Below are positions 17,641 to 26,109 of a stretch of 36,656 bases of DNA, in pieces. How positions within the stretch are numbered: position 1 is the first letter of the stretch; each line of letters begins with the position of its first letter. Where the stretch lies: positions 1 to 36,656 of the forward strand of contig JBFLYK010000063.1 of NCBI GenBank assembly GCA_040756995.1, given 5' to 3'. The notes beneath the pieces were generated by a model, which saw only the letters and a list, made by a program, of their open reading frames with translations, was not told where the DNA came from and made no database searches. The position numbers and the translations under genes are program-made. Origin of the DNA: BP-133 sp040756995. GTDB taxonomy: Bacteria > Actinomycetota > Acidimicrobiia > IMCC26256 > BP-133.

Positions 17641-17704
17641 GTGCACGATCGGCAGCTTCATCGTCGCCGAGGCGATGGTTGCCTTGTGTCGGCGGAGACG
17701 CCGC

Positions 17705-17917
17705 TGGGGCGACGGCGACGGCGACCGGATCCCCGACCGGGAAGAGGGCGTCGCCGATGCCGACCACGACGGCACGCCCAACTACCAGGAACCCAGCCCG
17801 GTAACCGCTTCACACCACAGGGTCGCGTGCGGCGGCTCCGGCCAAAGCCGGCCGGCCGCACCAGCAGGGCGCATTGGCTTCTCCCCAAGCGCGCAACAGG
17901 GAGGGGTCCCAGCCTAG
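17705..17917 (+). pseudogene. Possible fragment with a calcium-binding Asp-rich repeat
   Basis: The frame reads GDGDGDRIPDREEGVADADH followed by DGTPNYQE, a spacing of acidic residues like thrombospondin type 3 repeats in exported calcium-binding proteins. There is no start codon with a ribosome site and no flanking homology. The run could also be a chance product of GC-rich sequence. Confidence 0.3.
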
Positions 17918-18085
17918 TCCACCGGGGGCCCCCTCCCATTCGGCAGTGCCCAGACACCGCCGACGCAGGCGGGGTCGCGGGTCCGGCGCCCGTTCCGTCA
18001 CCGAACACTTCCGGAGCAACGACGGCGACCCCCCAGCCGTTACCGTCTCGCCGACCGGCACAGGGATCGACGGGGAGGGAACGGC

Positions 18086-18904
18086 GTGATCGGGCTCCAG
18101 CACATCGGCATGTTCACCACGGTTGACGAGGCGCCCGACCCGGGCCTGCTCATCGGGCTGCTCGACCGGATGCAGGACGCACCGGACGTGCAGCGGATCC
18201 GGGCCGAGGCGCTCGACGCGCTGGCGCTGCAGCCGGGCGAGCGGGTGCTCGACATCGGCTGCGGCACCGGGGACCACACCCGGGAGATGGCCGGGCTGGT
18301 CGCGGGCGACGGCGAAGCGGTCGGCGTCGACTTCAGCCATGCCATGATCACCGAGGCCAGCCGACGCCAGCAGGGCAGCGGGCAGCCGGCGACGTTCGAG
18401 CAGGGCGACGCCCAGGGACTGCGCTTCGAGGCCGAAACCTTCGACGCCTGCCGCAGCGAGCGGATGCTCTGCCACGTCCCGGACTGCCGGCAGGCGCTGG
18501 CCGAGATGGTCCGGGTCACCCGCCCCGGAGGTCGGGTCGCGGTGATCGACGCCGACACCGGCGGGGTCCTGATCGACAGCCCGAACCGGGCGCTCACCGA
18601 GGAGTTCGCCTCCTCGCTGACCGGGACGATCCAGCATCCGTGGATCGGCCGGCAGCTCCGCCGGCTCTTCGTCGAGGCGGGGCTCGTGGCGGTGGATGTG
18701 CGGCCCCTGGTCATCGAGGTCGGCTTCGGCGTCGTCGAGCCGATGATCGACGCCCATGTGGCGGGGCTGCTGGCGGCCGGCAGCGCCGACCCCGCGGCGG
18801 TGGAGCAGTGGCGCCGGGAACTCGAGTACGCCAACCTGGCCGGCACGTTCTTCATGGCGATGACCATGGTCCTGGCCATCGGGCGCAAGCCCGGACCGTC
18901 GTAA
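18086..18904 (+). CDS. SAM-dependent methyltransferase (ubiE/class I type)
   Basis: A 272-residue protein from GTG 18086 with GGGGAGGGA just upstream. Motif I is VLDIGCGTGDHTREM (near residue 55), followed by VGVDFSHAMITEA, the acidic motif GDAQGLRFEAETFD, and motif LAEMVRVTRPGGRVAVIDAD, the usual order for class I methyltransferases acting on small molecules. The substrate is unknown. The gene stands alone between a decayed receiver copy and the convergent UbiB-type kinase gene. Its product is unrelated in detail to the methyltransferase at 12919, sharing only the fold. Confidence 0.92.
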   Translation: MIGLQHIGMFTTVDEAPDPGLLIGLLDRMQDAPDVQRIRAEALDALALQPGERVLDIGCGTGDHTREMAGLVAGDGEAVGVDFSHAMITEASRRQQGSGQPATFEQGDAQGLRFEAETFDACRSERMLCHVPDCRQALAEMVRVTRPGGRVAVIDADTGGVLIDSPNRALTEEFASSLTGTIQHPWIGRQLRRLFVEAGLVAVDVRPLVIEVGFGVVEPMIDAHVAGLLAAGSADPAAVEQWRRELEYANLAGTFFMAMTMVLAIGRKPGPS

Positions 18905-19169
18905 CGACGGCACGGCGGCCGTCTGCCCCGTCATCCGGAGAAGGCCCCGCCGCGGCATGACCGCGCCGAGGGCCCACGGCGTAACCCGTCGGCTACGGGA
19001 CTCGCTTCGGGTGGGGGGCATGCCGGAGCCGCCGTCACCGTCCGGCTTCACACCGAGGACGTGGTGGACGGACAGGCCGCCGTCTTCGAACCCGATGGCC
19101 GAATCCCGACCGACGGGGTAACACCGTCGAGGTGTTGCTCGCCTCGGGCGACTGCGGGACGATCCGGCC

Positions 19170-20696
19170 TCACCTCCGTTGGTGCCGATGGTCGAGCCAG
19201 ACGGCCGCCGCCGCCAGCGCCACCAGGGTGCGGCGCAGGGCCCGGGCCCGGGCGTCTTCCCGCACCTGGTGGACGAGGCGGGAGTCGTCGCGGATCCGCA
19301 CCGCGTACTGGCCGTTCACCACCGCCTGGGCCAGGTAGCGCGCCTGCTCGGGAACGGACCGGGTGGCGAAGAACGCCTCGTTCGCGATGCGCAGCAGCTC
19401 CTCCTGGGCGTGGAGGTGCTTCACCTGGTCCCGCACGATGCCGCCCATCGTCTCGCGGAACACCTCGAAGGGCGCCATCTCGGGGACGAGGCGCCGCAGC
19501 GAGCCCTCCATGTTCGCCGACGCCTTGCCGAAGAGCGCGATGGCTGGGTTGACGCCGATCGCCCGCCGGGTGCAGAAGATGATGAACTGGTTGAAGTTCG
19601 TGCCGAACTCCATCGCTTTGAGCGACAGGTGCGTGACGGTGGGGATGTAGCGCTGCATGTCGGCCAGGAACCCGGCGATGTCCGAACGGGACGTGAGGGT
19701 GCTCAACTCGAGGGCGGCCCGGCCGGCCGCCTCGCCGTCGTTGAGGGCCATGGCCAGCATGAACCGGGTGTAGCCCAGCGCCGTCCGCCGGTCGATCCGG
19801 CCGATCATGCCGAAGTCGATGACCGTGGCCGGCTCCCCGGGCGCCACGAAGATGTTGCCGGGGTGGGGATCGGCGTGGAAGACGCCGTCGACCATGAAGC
19901 CCCGGAACAGCATGTGGGCGATGTCTTTGCCGATCGCCTCCCGTTCCCGGCGGCTGAAGTCGTCGAGGCGGCACTGGCGGATCGACACCCCGGGCGCCTT
20001 CGACATGACGAGCACCTCGTTGGTGATCGTCACCGCCTCGGGGACGCTCAGGTGCTCGTAGCGTTCGAGGAGCTTCTTGAAGTCCTCCATGTTCTGCGCT
20101 TCGACCGTGAAGTCGATCTCGGGCCGCATGGCCGAGAAGACGACCTCGAGCATGGCGTCGGGCTGGAACAGCTCGCTGAGCTCCGGGGTCCGCCTGGCCA
20201 CCAGCCGGACCGCCTGGGCGAGGATCTCCATGTCCAGGCGGGTGGCCGCCGCCACTCCGGGCCGCTGCACCTTGATCACCACCTCCTTCCCGTCGCGCTG
20301 CACCGCCCGGTAGACCTGGGCGATCGACGCCGCCCCCAGGGGCTGATCGGTATCGATCTCCCGGAACCGGCCGCGCCAGCCCGACCCCAGGTTGGACTCC
20401 AGCACCGGCTCGAACTCGGAGAAGGGCCGCACCATCACCTGCTCGTGCAGATCCTGGAGGGCGGCAATCACCTCAGGAGAGACGATGTCGGGCCGGGTGG
20501 AGAGCACCTGGCCGACCTTGACGTAGAGCGGACCGAGCCGCTCCAGCGCCTCCCGCAGCGCCCGAGCCCGTTCCCGCTCGTAGACCTCGGGGTCCGCCAA
20601 GCCGCTGCGGCTCCGGCGCCACGCCAGGCGGGCCTCCCCGGCCAGCAACCCGCCCAGCACCCCGGCCACCTCGATCACCCGCTGTCGCTTGTTCAC
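19170..20696 (-). CDS. ABC1/UbiB family atypical protein kinase-like protein
   Basis: A 508-residue protein. I chose GTG 20696 because GGAGG lies just upstream and the usual N-terminus follows; the open frame to 20837 is unlikely coding. Family hallmarks in order are PLYVKVGQVLSTRPDIVSPE (KxGQ motif, near residue 62), the Ala-rich loop LGAASIAQVYRA (near 126), VVIKVQRPGV with the catalytic Lys (near 140), FHADPHPGNIFV (near 277) and VIDFGMIGRID with the metal-binding Asp. The C-terminus ends in a hydrophobic helix that may attach to the membrane. UbiB-type ATPases support isoprenoid quinone or other lipid metabolism in several organisms; the role here is not established. A receiver-like gene lies 115 bp upstream on the same strand. 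Confidence 0.93.
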   Translation of the reverse strand: MNKRQRVIEVAGVLGGLLAGEARLAWRRSRSGLADPEVYERERARALREALERLGPLYVKVGQVLSTRPDIVSPEVIAALQDLHEQVMVRPFSEFEPVLESNLGSGWRGRFREIDTDQPLGAASIAQVYRAVQRDGKEVVIKVQRPGVAAATRLDMEILAQAVRLVARRTPELSELFQPDAMLEVVFSAMRPEIDFTVEAQNMEDFKKLLERYEHLSVPEAVTITNEVLVMSKAPGVSIRQCRLDDFSRREREAIGKDIAHMLFRGFMVDGVFHADPHPGNIFVAPGEPATVIDFGMIGRIDRRTALGYTRFMLAMALNDGEAAGRAALELSTLTSRSDIAGFLADMQRYIPTVTHLSLKAMEFGTNFNQFIIFCTRRAIGVNPAIALFGKASANMEGSLRRLVPEMAPFEVFRETMGGIVRDQVKHLHAQEELLRIANEAFFATRSVPEQARYLAQAVVNGQYAVRIRDDSRLVHQVREDARARALRRTLVALAAAAVWLDHRHQRR

Positions 20697-20811
20697 CGTC
20701 CTCCAGGGTGCCCCCCGCCCGGCGGCGGCAGTCGTCGTGGTTGGAGGTCGTCGAGGCGACGCGTTCCGGCTCCGCGCCGCCGTCGAGGTCCGAACCCCGC
20801 CGCCCCCACGT

Positions 20812-21195
20812 TCACCCGGACCCCGCCGCTTCGGCAAGGGCCCACAGCCGGGACACGACCTCGTGGGCCGGCGAGGTCGTCAGACAGGTCACCGCTCCGA
20901 CGCTGCGGGCATGCTCGGCCACGGTCTCGTCCCGACCATCGGTGAGGACCACGACGGCAAGGCACCCTTCGGTGAGCTTGGCCAGGGCGTCCTTTGGATC
21001 GGGATGGCGGTCGACATCGACGACCACCACCCCAGCGGCGAGACGGGCCGCCGTGGAGCGGGCGGCCGTCCAATCACCAACCACGACGAGATCAAGGCGG
21101 CCCTGCCCGAAGGCGGCGACGGCCACGGCCAGACCCTCGACGGTCCCGGCGTGGCCATCGTCCACGATCACCACAGGAAGCGGTGCGGCTGCCAT
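20812..21195 (-). CDS. Stand-alone receiver-like protein (degenerate CheY-type)
   Basis: From ATG 21195 a 127-residue protein has the alternating strand/helix pattern of a response regulator receiver: PVVIVDDGHAGTVEGLA with the acidic pair, AGVVVVDVDRHP where the phosphoacceptor Asp would be, and AVVVLTDGRDE with the Thr position. The conserved Lys near the C-terminus is not evident (AVTCLTTSPAHEV), and there is no output domain. A TTG at 21291 would add 32 residues. It could be a phosphorylation-independent receiver acting by protein contact. It lies upstream of the UbiB-type gene on the same strand, and a decayed copy exists at 17325-17640. Confidence 0.6.
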   Translation of the reverse strand: MAAAPLPVVIVDDGHAGTVEGLAVAVAAFGQGRLDLVVVGDWTAARSTAARLAAGVVVVDVDRHPDPKDALAKLTEGCLAVVVLTDGRDETVAEHARSVGAVTCLTTSPAHEVVSRLWALAEAAGSG

Positions 21196-21299
21196 CGTCA
21201 ACGGCGGATCAGGATGGTTCAATTCAAAGCCAATGCGTGCTGGAACGGGAACCGGAGATGCCGCCACGACGATCACCGGCGTCCCGTCCAACCGTAGTC

Positions 21300-22558
21300 A
21301 AGGTCGGCCCCTGCCGGGCATCCGGAGCAGCGTCCGCCTGGCGACCTGGCCACGATCGCGTAGGCCACGAACATGTGCCTCCGAACTTCGACGATTTCCG
21401 CAAATCGCCGGTCAGGGGAGTTGGCCGCCCCTGGTGAGGCCCGCGTCGTTGCGACGAAACATCCCGGGCCGGTTCGCCGGCCGAGCCGGAAAGACCCGTT
21501 TCGCCGGGAAAGGACGAAGGAGCCCACCGCCCTTATTCGGCCGTTTTCGTCGGGATCGGTCCCTCCCCGGATTCCTCGGGCGCCGCCTGGCACCACAGTC
21601 GAGTGACCCCCGATGCCCCCGAGGAGCGTAACGACCGTCGGGTTTGGCTCGGCTGAGTTCCCCGACAGCGCCCGGTTCAACACGTCAGATTTGAAGCCTG
21701 AGTTCAAATCTTATGTTTAGGGATGGGACGGGAAGGAGCGTCATGCGCACCCGAGTCGCGCCGACGACGGGAGCCAGGCTCGTGAGCACCCTAAACGGCG
21801 AGCCCAGAACACTGCGAATACCCCATGGTTACCCGCGGTGAGCGACAACCCTGAACTGATTCCCTTACATGAGACCCGGGGGGAAACCGGCGATGAACCG
21901 GAGCCTCTCGGCTTCCAGAGGGATTCCGAATTGGAGTTGGCGGTGTCGTGGACGATGAGATTCGCGGCGAGTATTCCGGCTTCCCCTCGCCTGGGGCTGC
22001 GAGCCGGCAGAGGGGAAGCCGGGACCGGGTAGCACTCCCCGTCCAGGTTTGCACCCCGCAACGAGGAATGCACCACCCGGGACTGGTCGACCTCGTCACC
22101 GCAGCAGGAGCCCTGCAGCAGTTCGAGGCCTCTTCCAAGGACAACATGCCTTTGGGTCGTGCCGGTGCACGGAAGATACCGAGCATGTTTCTGTTCAATG
22201 ATTGATTCGTTCGGTCACGTCTCGACGCATCCACAGAACGGAGCAGGCCGTCACACCTCGCGCCGAGAAACGTTTGGGGGTCGCCGGACTGCAGGCATAC
22301 CCGGGTCGGATGGAAGCAGCGACGACGCCCGGCAGATCCGTGCATCAACATGCCCGTTTCCCGGCGGGCGACCTTTCGGTATCGGCTTCCAATGGAGTGG
22401 TCGATCTGCCGAGGTCGCCCGTCACCCGCGCTCGGAGGAGCCGACGGGCTCGCCGAGTCCGAGCACCCGGACGGCGGCCTGGGACCTACGAAGAACTCAT
22501 GGGCGTACTCGGCTGCCGTGTCATCCCAGACTCCTGCAAGCGCCCTGGGGCATCCGCA
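21300..22558. other. About 1.26 kb without recognisable gene
   Basis: Several frames of 100-190 codons are open on both strands, but none has a recognisable domain, a good ribosome site or consistent codon bias. GC content drops in places (for example near 21690 and 22170-22220). The only clear structure is the AT-rich palindrome at 21687-21711. It could be decayed genes or a regulatory/leader region. Confidence 0.5.
21687..21711. promoter_or_regulatory. AT-rich perfect inverted repeat
   Basis: AGATTTGAA, seven bases, then TTCAAATCT: a perfect 9-bp dyad that stands out in GC-rich surroundings. There is no T-run after it, so an operator is more likely than an intrinsic terminator. No obvious gene starts within 100 bp, so its target is unclear. 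Confidence 0.45.
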
Positions 22559-22732
22559 TCAAACGGGGGTGCAGACCGACCCGACGACGGGAAGTTCCGG
22601 GCTGCAGAGCAAGGCGTTGGGCGTCGGCGTGCTCGTCGCCGAAGCGGCGGCCCCCGCCGTGGCCGCCAGCGGCAGCGAGACCATCATGGCGAAGCCGATC
22701 AGCAACCCACGCTTGAGGACGTTCAGGGTCAT
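22559..22732 (-). CDS. 57-aa secreted two-cysteine peptide, copy 2 (ALLCSPELPVxGSVCTPV family)
   Basis: ATG 22732 is preceded by AAGGAGAACCCC, a strong ribosome site, and TGA lies at 22559. The product starts MTLNVLKRGL, has a hydrophobic core (LIGFAMMVSLPLAATA) with an Ala-rich cleavage region, a short Ser/Thr/Pro spacer, and ends ALLCSPELPVVGSVCTPV. Length and cysteine positions (43 and 54) match copy 1 at 6841-7014 exactly. In the shared C-terminus 11 of 17 identical residues use different codons, so conservation acts on the peptide and not on recent DNA duplication. It is upstream of nothing on its own strand for several hundred bases; the next minus-strand gene on the other side is the cupredoxin-propeller protein. 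Function unknown. Confidence 0.85.
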   Translation of the reverse strand: MTLNVLKRGLLIGFAMMVSLPLAATAGAAASATSTPTPNALLCSPELPVVGSVCTPV

Positions 22733-23258
22733 GGGGTTCTCCTTGTTCTCGTACCCTCGGAGGGCTTCGGAGCAGCAATGGTTCGTGCCGTATGACGGAA
22801 CCGACTGGGGATCTATTCACACTGCTTTGACCGAAGGCGGCTCGCCGTGCGCGAGGCAGCGGCAAACGGGCGAACAGCAAGTGCCCGGCTTCTACGACGC
22901 CCTGCGCTCTGCCTGACGGGCGGTGCTCGGTGACGCCGGCGGCCACACAGCGTCTCGGCTCAACAGCGTGCGGAGCTGTCGGTTCCGCGCCGCCGGAGTG
23001 GCGCACCGTCGCGATCGATGAGGACGCGCCACGGCGGCGAGGAGTGCGGTGTGGCCCAGGGGCCGCCCTGGGCAGGTGGGTGAGTACGTTACGGCTGGCG
23101 AACGGCCGGTGGTGGTGTCCGAGTGCGGTCTCTGGGGAGCGCCGGCCTGGCCCACCGGGGACTGAGCTTCGGCGTTTCGTTGGGCGCCTGGTGGTGGGCC
23201 GGGATCGTATGGCCCACCACCACGGTGCCCGACGATCAGCCGCCGGCGTTGGCGTCGG
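22733..23258. other. Upstream region of peptide copy 2, no other gene seen
   Basis: This stretch separates the peptide start from the 3' end of the cupredoxin-propeller gene. It contains the octamer GTGAATAG on the minus strand at 22813-22820, which is also found upstream of copy 1. Open frames here have no recognisable product. Confidence 0.45.
22813..22820 (-). promoter_or_regulatory. Candidate upstream element GTGAATAG, copy 2
   Basis: Minus-strand GTGAATAG followed by ATCCCC, 81 bp upstream of the peptide ATG. It matches the element at 7115-7122 in sequence and roughly in distance. Confidence 0.3.
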
Positions 23259-25292
23259 CTAGCAGAGTGACTTGGCGATCGGGTTCTGCTGCTTGCAGGT
23301 CATCTTTTCCCGCCAGGCGGGGGGCATGGTCTGGACCCAGCCGTTGTAGGGGTTGGGGTAGGCGTAGACGCCGTTGCCGCCCATGCCGAAGTTGCCGGTA
23401 GGCCTGTCGTCCGTCTTCGTGCCCGGAGACAGCACGTCGGTGAGCAACTCGCCGGCGATCATGGCGTCGGAGGGGTCCCCGTCGCCGTTGGGGTCGCCGT
23501 CGACGACGATGAACTTGTTGGCGAACTTGATGGACACGTAGCCGTACCAGCCACCGCCCTTCTTCAGCCCGAAGTTGATGCCGTGACAGCCGGGGCCGCA
23601 AGGCAGCGTCTTGACCAGCTTGTTGGTCTTCATGTCGAACACGGTGATGTTGGCAGTGAAGGTGCCCACCCCGAGCATGTACGAGTCGTCGGGGCTGACC
23701 GGGGTCTGGATGGGTGAGAGGGCGTAGGGGCCGGTGGACTCGCCGGTGATCTTGTTGTAGTTGGCCCGCAGGTCGATCTGGTAGATGTCGACGATCCTGC
23801 CTTCGGGAGTGGGGCAGGCCGGCGCGGCGATGGAGTGGCAGGTCACGGTGTGGTCGAGCAGGTTCGAGGTGTAGGCCCGCTTCCCGTCGTTGGTCATCGA
23901 GCTCGCCACCGGGAACCCGCCGGATTCGGGCTTGACCATGGACGGCACGGAGATGTCGAAGATCGACACCTTCGATTCGTTGGAGTTCGGTGTGACGACG
24001 TGCTTGCCGTCATAGCTGATCCAGTGGGCGTGGGGAAAGGCCGGATCCTGGCCCGGGGCCTGGGTCAGGTACGACTTGACGACCTTGCCCCCACCCGGCT
24101 CGAGCTCCACGATCCGGTTCCCGCCGTTGTTGGGGATGATGAGCGAGTCGGTGTCCGGCCTCGTCATCACGTGGGACGGGGACGGGCCGACCTCCACGTT
24201 GTGGATCACCTGCCCCGTCTGCCGGTCGATGGTGGTCATCTTGTTGGAGAACCAGTTGTTGGCGTAGATGAACTTCCCGTCCTTGTCCGACCAAAAGTTG
24301 TGGGCGTTGTTCATGTTGACCGACGGCACGAAGAACTTCTTCGTCATCGCCCACGTCTCGGTGTCGTAGAACGTCAGGCTGCTCGGCTTCGTCTTGCCGG
24401 CGGAGTGCTCCCACTGGGTGCCCACCAGCGCCTCGCCGACCCCGGGCTGGGCCGGCTTGACCGGCGCCTTGAGAGTGATCGGTTCGTGGAACATCTCCTG
24501 ATAGAAGGCATCCAGGTTGGGGATCAGGTTGGGTGAGCCGTCCTCCTTGTAGGTCATGATCGGCACCGCCGGGTAGCTCGGATCCCAGGTGGTGTCGTGG
24601 TCGGCGTAGTGCTGCCAGTTGGCCGGCTCGGTCACGATGAAGAACGAGCGGACGATCGCCAGGATCTCGTGGGCGGCGGTGGGCATGACCGTCCCGTCGA
24701 TCCACCGCACCTTCTTGCCCAGGGTCACAGCCGCCTGGTCGGGAGAGAGGTTCACTACCGCCCCCAGCATGTAGGGGTGCACCCGGCACTGGAAGACGTA
24801 AAGGCCCGGCTCGCTCAGCGGCGCCTCCAGGTCACCGGTGCTGGCTCCCTGCTGCACGAACGGGTACCCCGCCGCCCCCTCGGGCCAGACGATGCTCGAC
24901 ACCGTGTGGTTCTCCGAGGTGAGCGGCTCGCCGATATGGAAAGCGACCTTGCCGGTCACGCCGGCCACACCAAGGCCAAGGGAACGGGTGTGAAGCACTC
25001 CTTCGAGCTCGGTCAGGCCGGTGTCGTACCAGTAGCCGGACTCGTCGCTCAGGTTGAACTCGAGGGTCGACAGAACCGGGACACCCAGGCTGTCCAACAA
25101 CCCCTCAGCGGGCGTGGCCGCCGAAACCGGCCTGGTCCCCGAGCCGGGCGCGGCGCCCGAGGACGATTGACCGGCGGCGATGGTGGTGAACGTGGTGACG
25201 ACCAGCATGGCGGCAACGGCCACCACGCCTCTCAGCCATGGTGTGACCAGCCCGCGGCGTGCGGGACTGCCCGTACTGATGATGGGACGCAT
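23259..25292 (-). CDS. Secreted cupredoxin plus beta-propeller protein
   Basis: A 677-residue protein; ATG 25292 is chosen because GGGAGGAG lies 6-12 bp upstream and a signal peptide follows (LRGVVAVAAMLVVTTFTTIA). Residues 100-185 look like a cupredoxin with a type 1 copper site: His near 128 in SENHTVSS, then Cys168-x2-His171-x2-Met174 in YVFQCRVHPYM. From about residue 290 a YVTN-like beta-propeller follows, with blades such as FIYANNWFSNKMTTIDRQTG, NRIVELEPGGGKVVKSYL and ITVFDMKTNKLVKTLPCG, and conserved His/Cys-containing loops (NAHNFWSDKDG, FPHAHWISYDG, CGPGCHG). The architecture recalls copper-dependent redox proteins such as nitrous oxide or nitrite reductases, but I do not see their full active sites. 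An exported copper redox protein of unknown substrate is the safest reading. Confidence 0.82.
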   Translation of the reverse strand: MRPIISTGSPARRGLVTPWLRGVVAVAAMLVVTTFTTIAAGQSSSGAAPGSGTRPVSAATPAEGLLDSLGVPVLSTLEFNLSDESGYWYDTGLTELEGVLHTRSLGLGVAGVTGKVAFHIGEPLTSENHTVSSIVWPEGAAGYPFVQQGASTGDLEAPLSEPGLYVFQCRVHPYMLGAVVNLSPDQAAVTLGKKVRWIDGTVMPTAAHEILAIVRSFFIVTEPANWQHYADHDTTWDPSYPAVPIMTYKEDGSPNLIPNLDAFYQEMFHEPITLKAPVKPAQPGVGEALVGTQWEHSAGKTKPSSLTFYDTETWAMTKKFFVPSVNMNNAHNFWSDKDGKFIYANNWFSNKMTTIDRQTGQVIHNVEVGPSPSHVMTRPDTDSLIIPNNGGNRIVELEPGGGKVVKSYLTQAPGQDPAFPHAHWISYDGKHVVTPNSNESKVSIFDISVPSMVKPESGGFPVASSMTNDGKRAYTSNLLDHTVTCHSIAAPACPTPEGRIVDIYQIDLRANYNKITGESTGPYALSPIQTPVSPDDSYMLGVGTFTANITVFDMKTNKLVKTLPCGPGCHGINFGLKKGGGWYGYVSIKFANKFIVVDGDPNGDGDPSDAMIAGELLTDVLSPGTKTDDRPTGNFGMGGNGVYAYPNPYNGWVQTMPPAWREKMTCKQQNPIAKSLC

Positions 25293-26109
25293 GTTGCTCC
25301 TCCCTGGAGGATTGCTCCGTCGAATGCTGTATTGATGCCGGCGGCCGCCGCGCCCGCCCAGGCCGGCTGCGCCCGCCGTGAGCCGCATGGCGAAGCACTC
25401 ATGGGAGGTCCCGCCGGGCCTGAACGCAGGCGGCCGATGGGGACCCTATGAGCAGCGAATTGCGCCAGCTTTGTCTCCTTTGGTCACGGCGGTAACGAGT
25501 TCCTTTCTCGTGGTTTACCGCACCCGTTCGGGGCGCCGCATCAAGGCGCCGAGGAACGGCGAAACCTGCCCTCCTCGGCGGGCCCGTTTCGTTCGCTTGG
25601 ATGAGATATTGAGAGTTCTTGATCAAGCGTCGAGTTGAAATCGCATGCCAAGGTGCTGCGCTGGCGACGCCGAGTCGCCCGACCGCGGCGCATCGCTCCA
25701 ACGCCGGCAAGAGGGACCGCCAGCTGAACGGCCGGTTCACCCGACGTCGTTCCGACGCTGAGACGAGCTGGCCGTACCGTCTACGGTGCAAGCCGTCGGG
25801 GACCCCAGCGGGCGGTGGGGTGGGCCACGCCTTCGTGTCAGGCTGGTACGTGCTGCGGATCGGTGACGGCGCCCGGCTGGTCCCCCAGCCCTGGGGGAAT
25901 GCTCTGGGCCGGACGATGCGCCCCGCCTTGATCACCTTGGGGGCCTCCGCCCGCTGGCTTCGATCACCGCTGAGGCGGCGATGCCGTCACCCCGGATCCA
26001 CCGTTTCCCCGAGGCGATCCCCGGGGATCGATCCCAGTGGACCGGCCATGGACGAGGGCATCGTCGGCGTTGCCTGCCCGGAATACCGCGCCCCAACGGT
26101 GCGGGTACG
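25293..26109. other. About 0.8 kb without recognisable gene
   Basis: Divergent intergenic region between the cupredoxin-propeller gene (minus) and a TetR gene (plus). Frames up to 178 codons are open but lack domains or good start sites. It presumably holds promoters for both flanking genes. No riboswitch or RNA structure was recognised. Confidence 0.45.

Noticed and set aside
19179..20945. 588-codon plus-strand frame opposite the UbiB-type gene
   Set aside because: His/Asp/Arg-rich shadow; the minus strand has all ABC1/UbiB motifs.
21880..21930. Possible riboswitch from GGGGGGAAACCGG-like sequence
   Set aside because: Does not fit the conserved cores of c-di-AMP, cobalamin or other riboswitches that I could check by eye, and no gene follows.
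5510..25510. Similar short translations ALSPLVTA near 5520 and 25470
   Set aside because: DNA similarity is short and imperfect, the frames differ in context, and there is no ribosome site; treated as chance.
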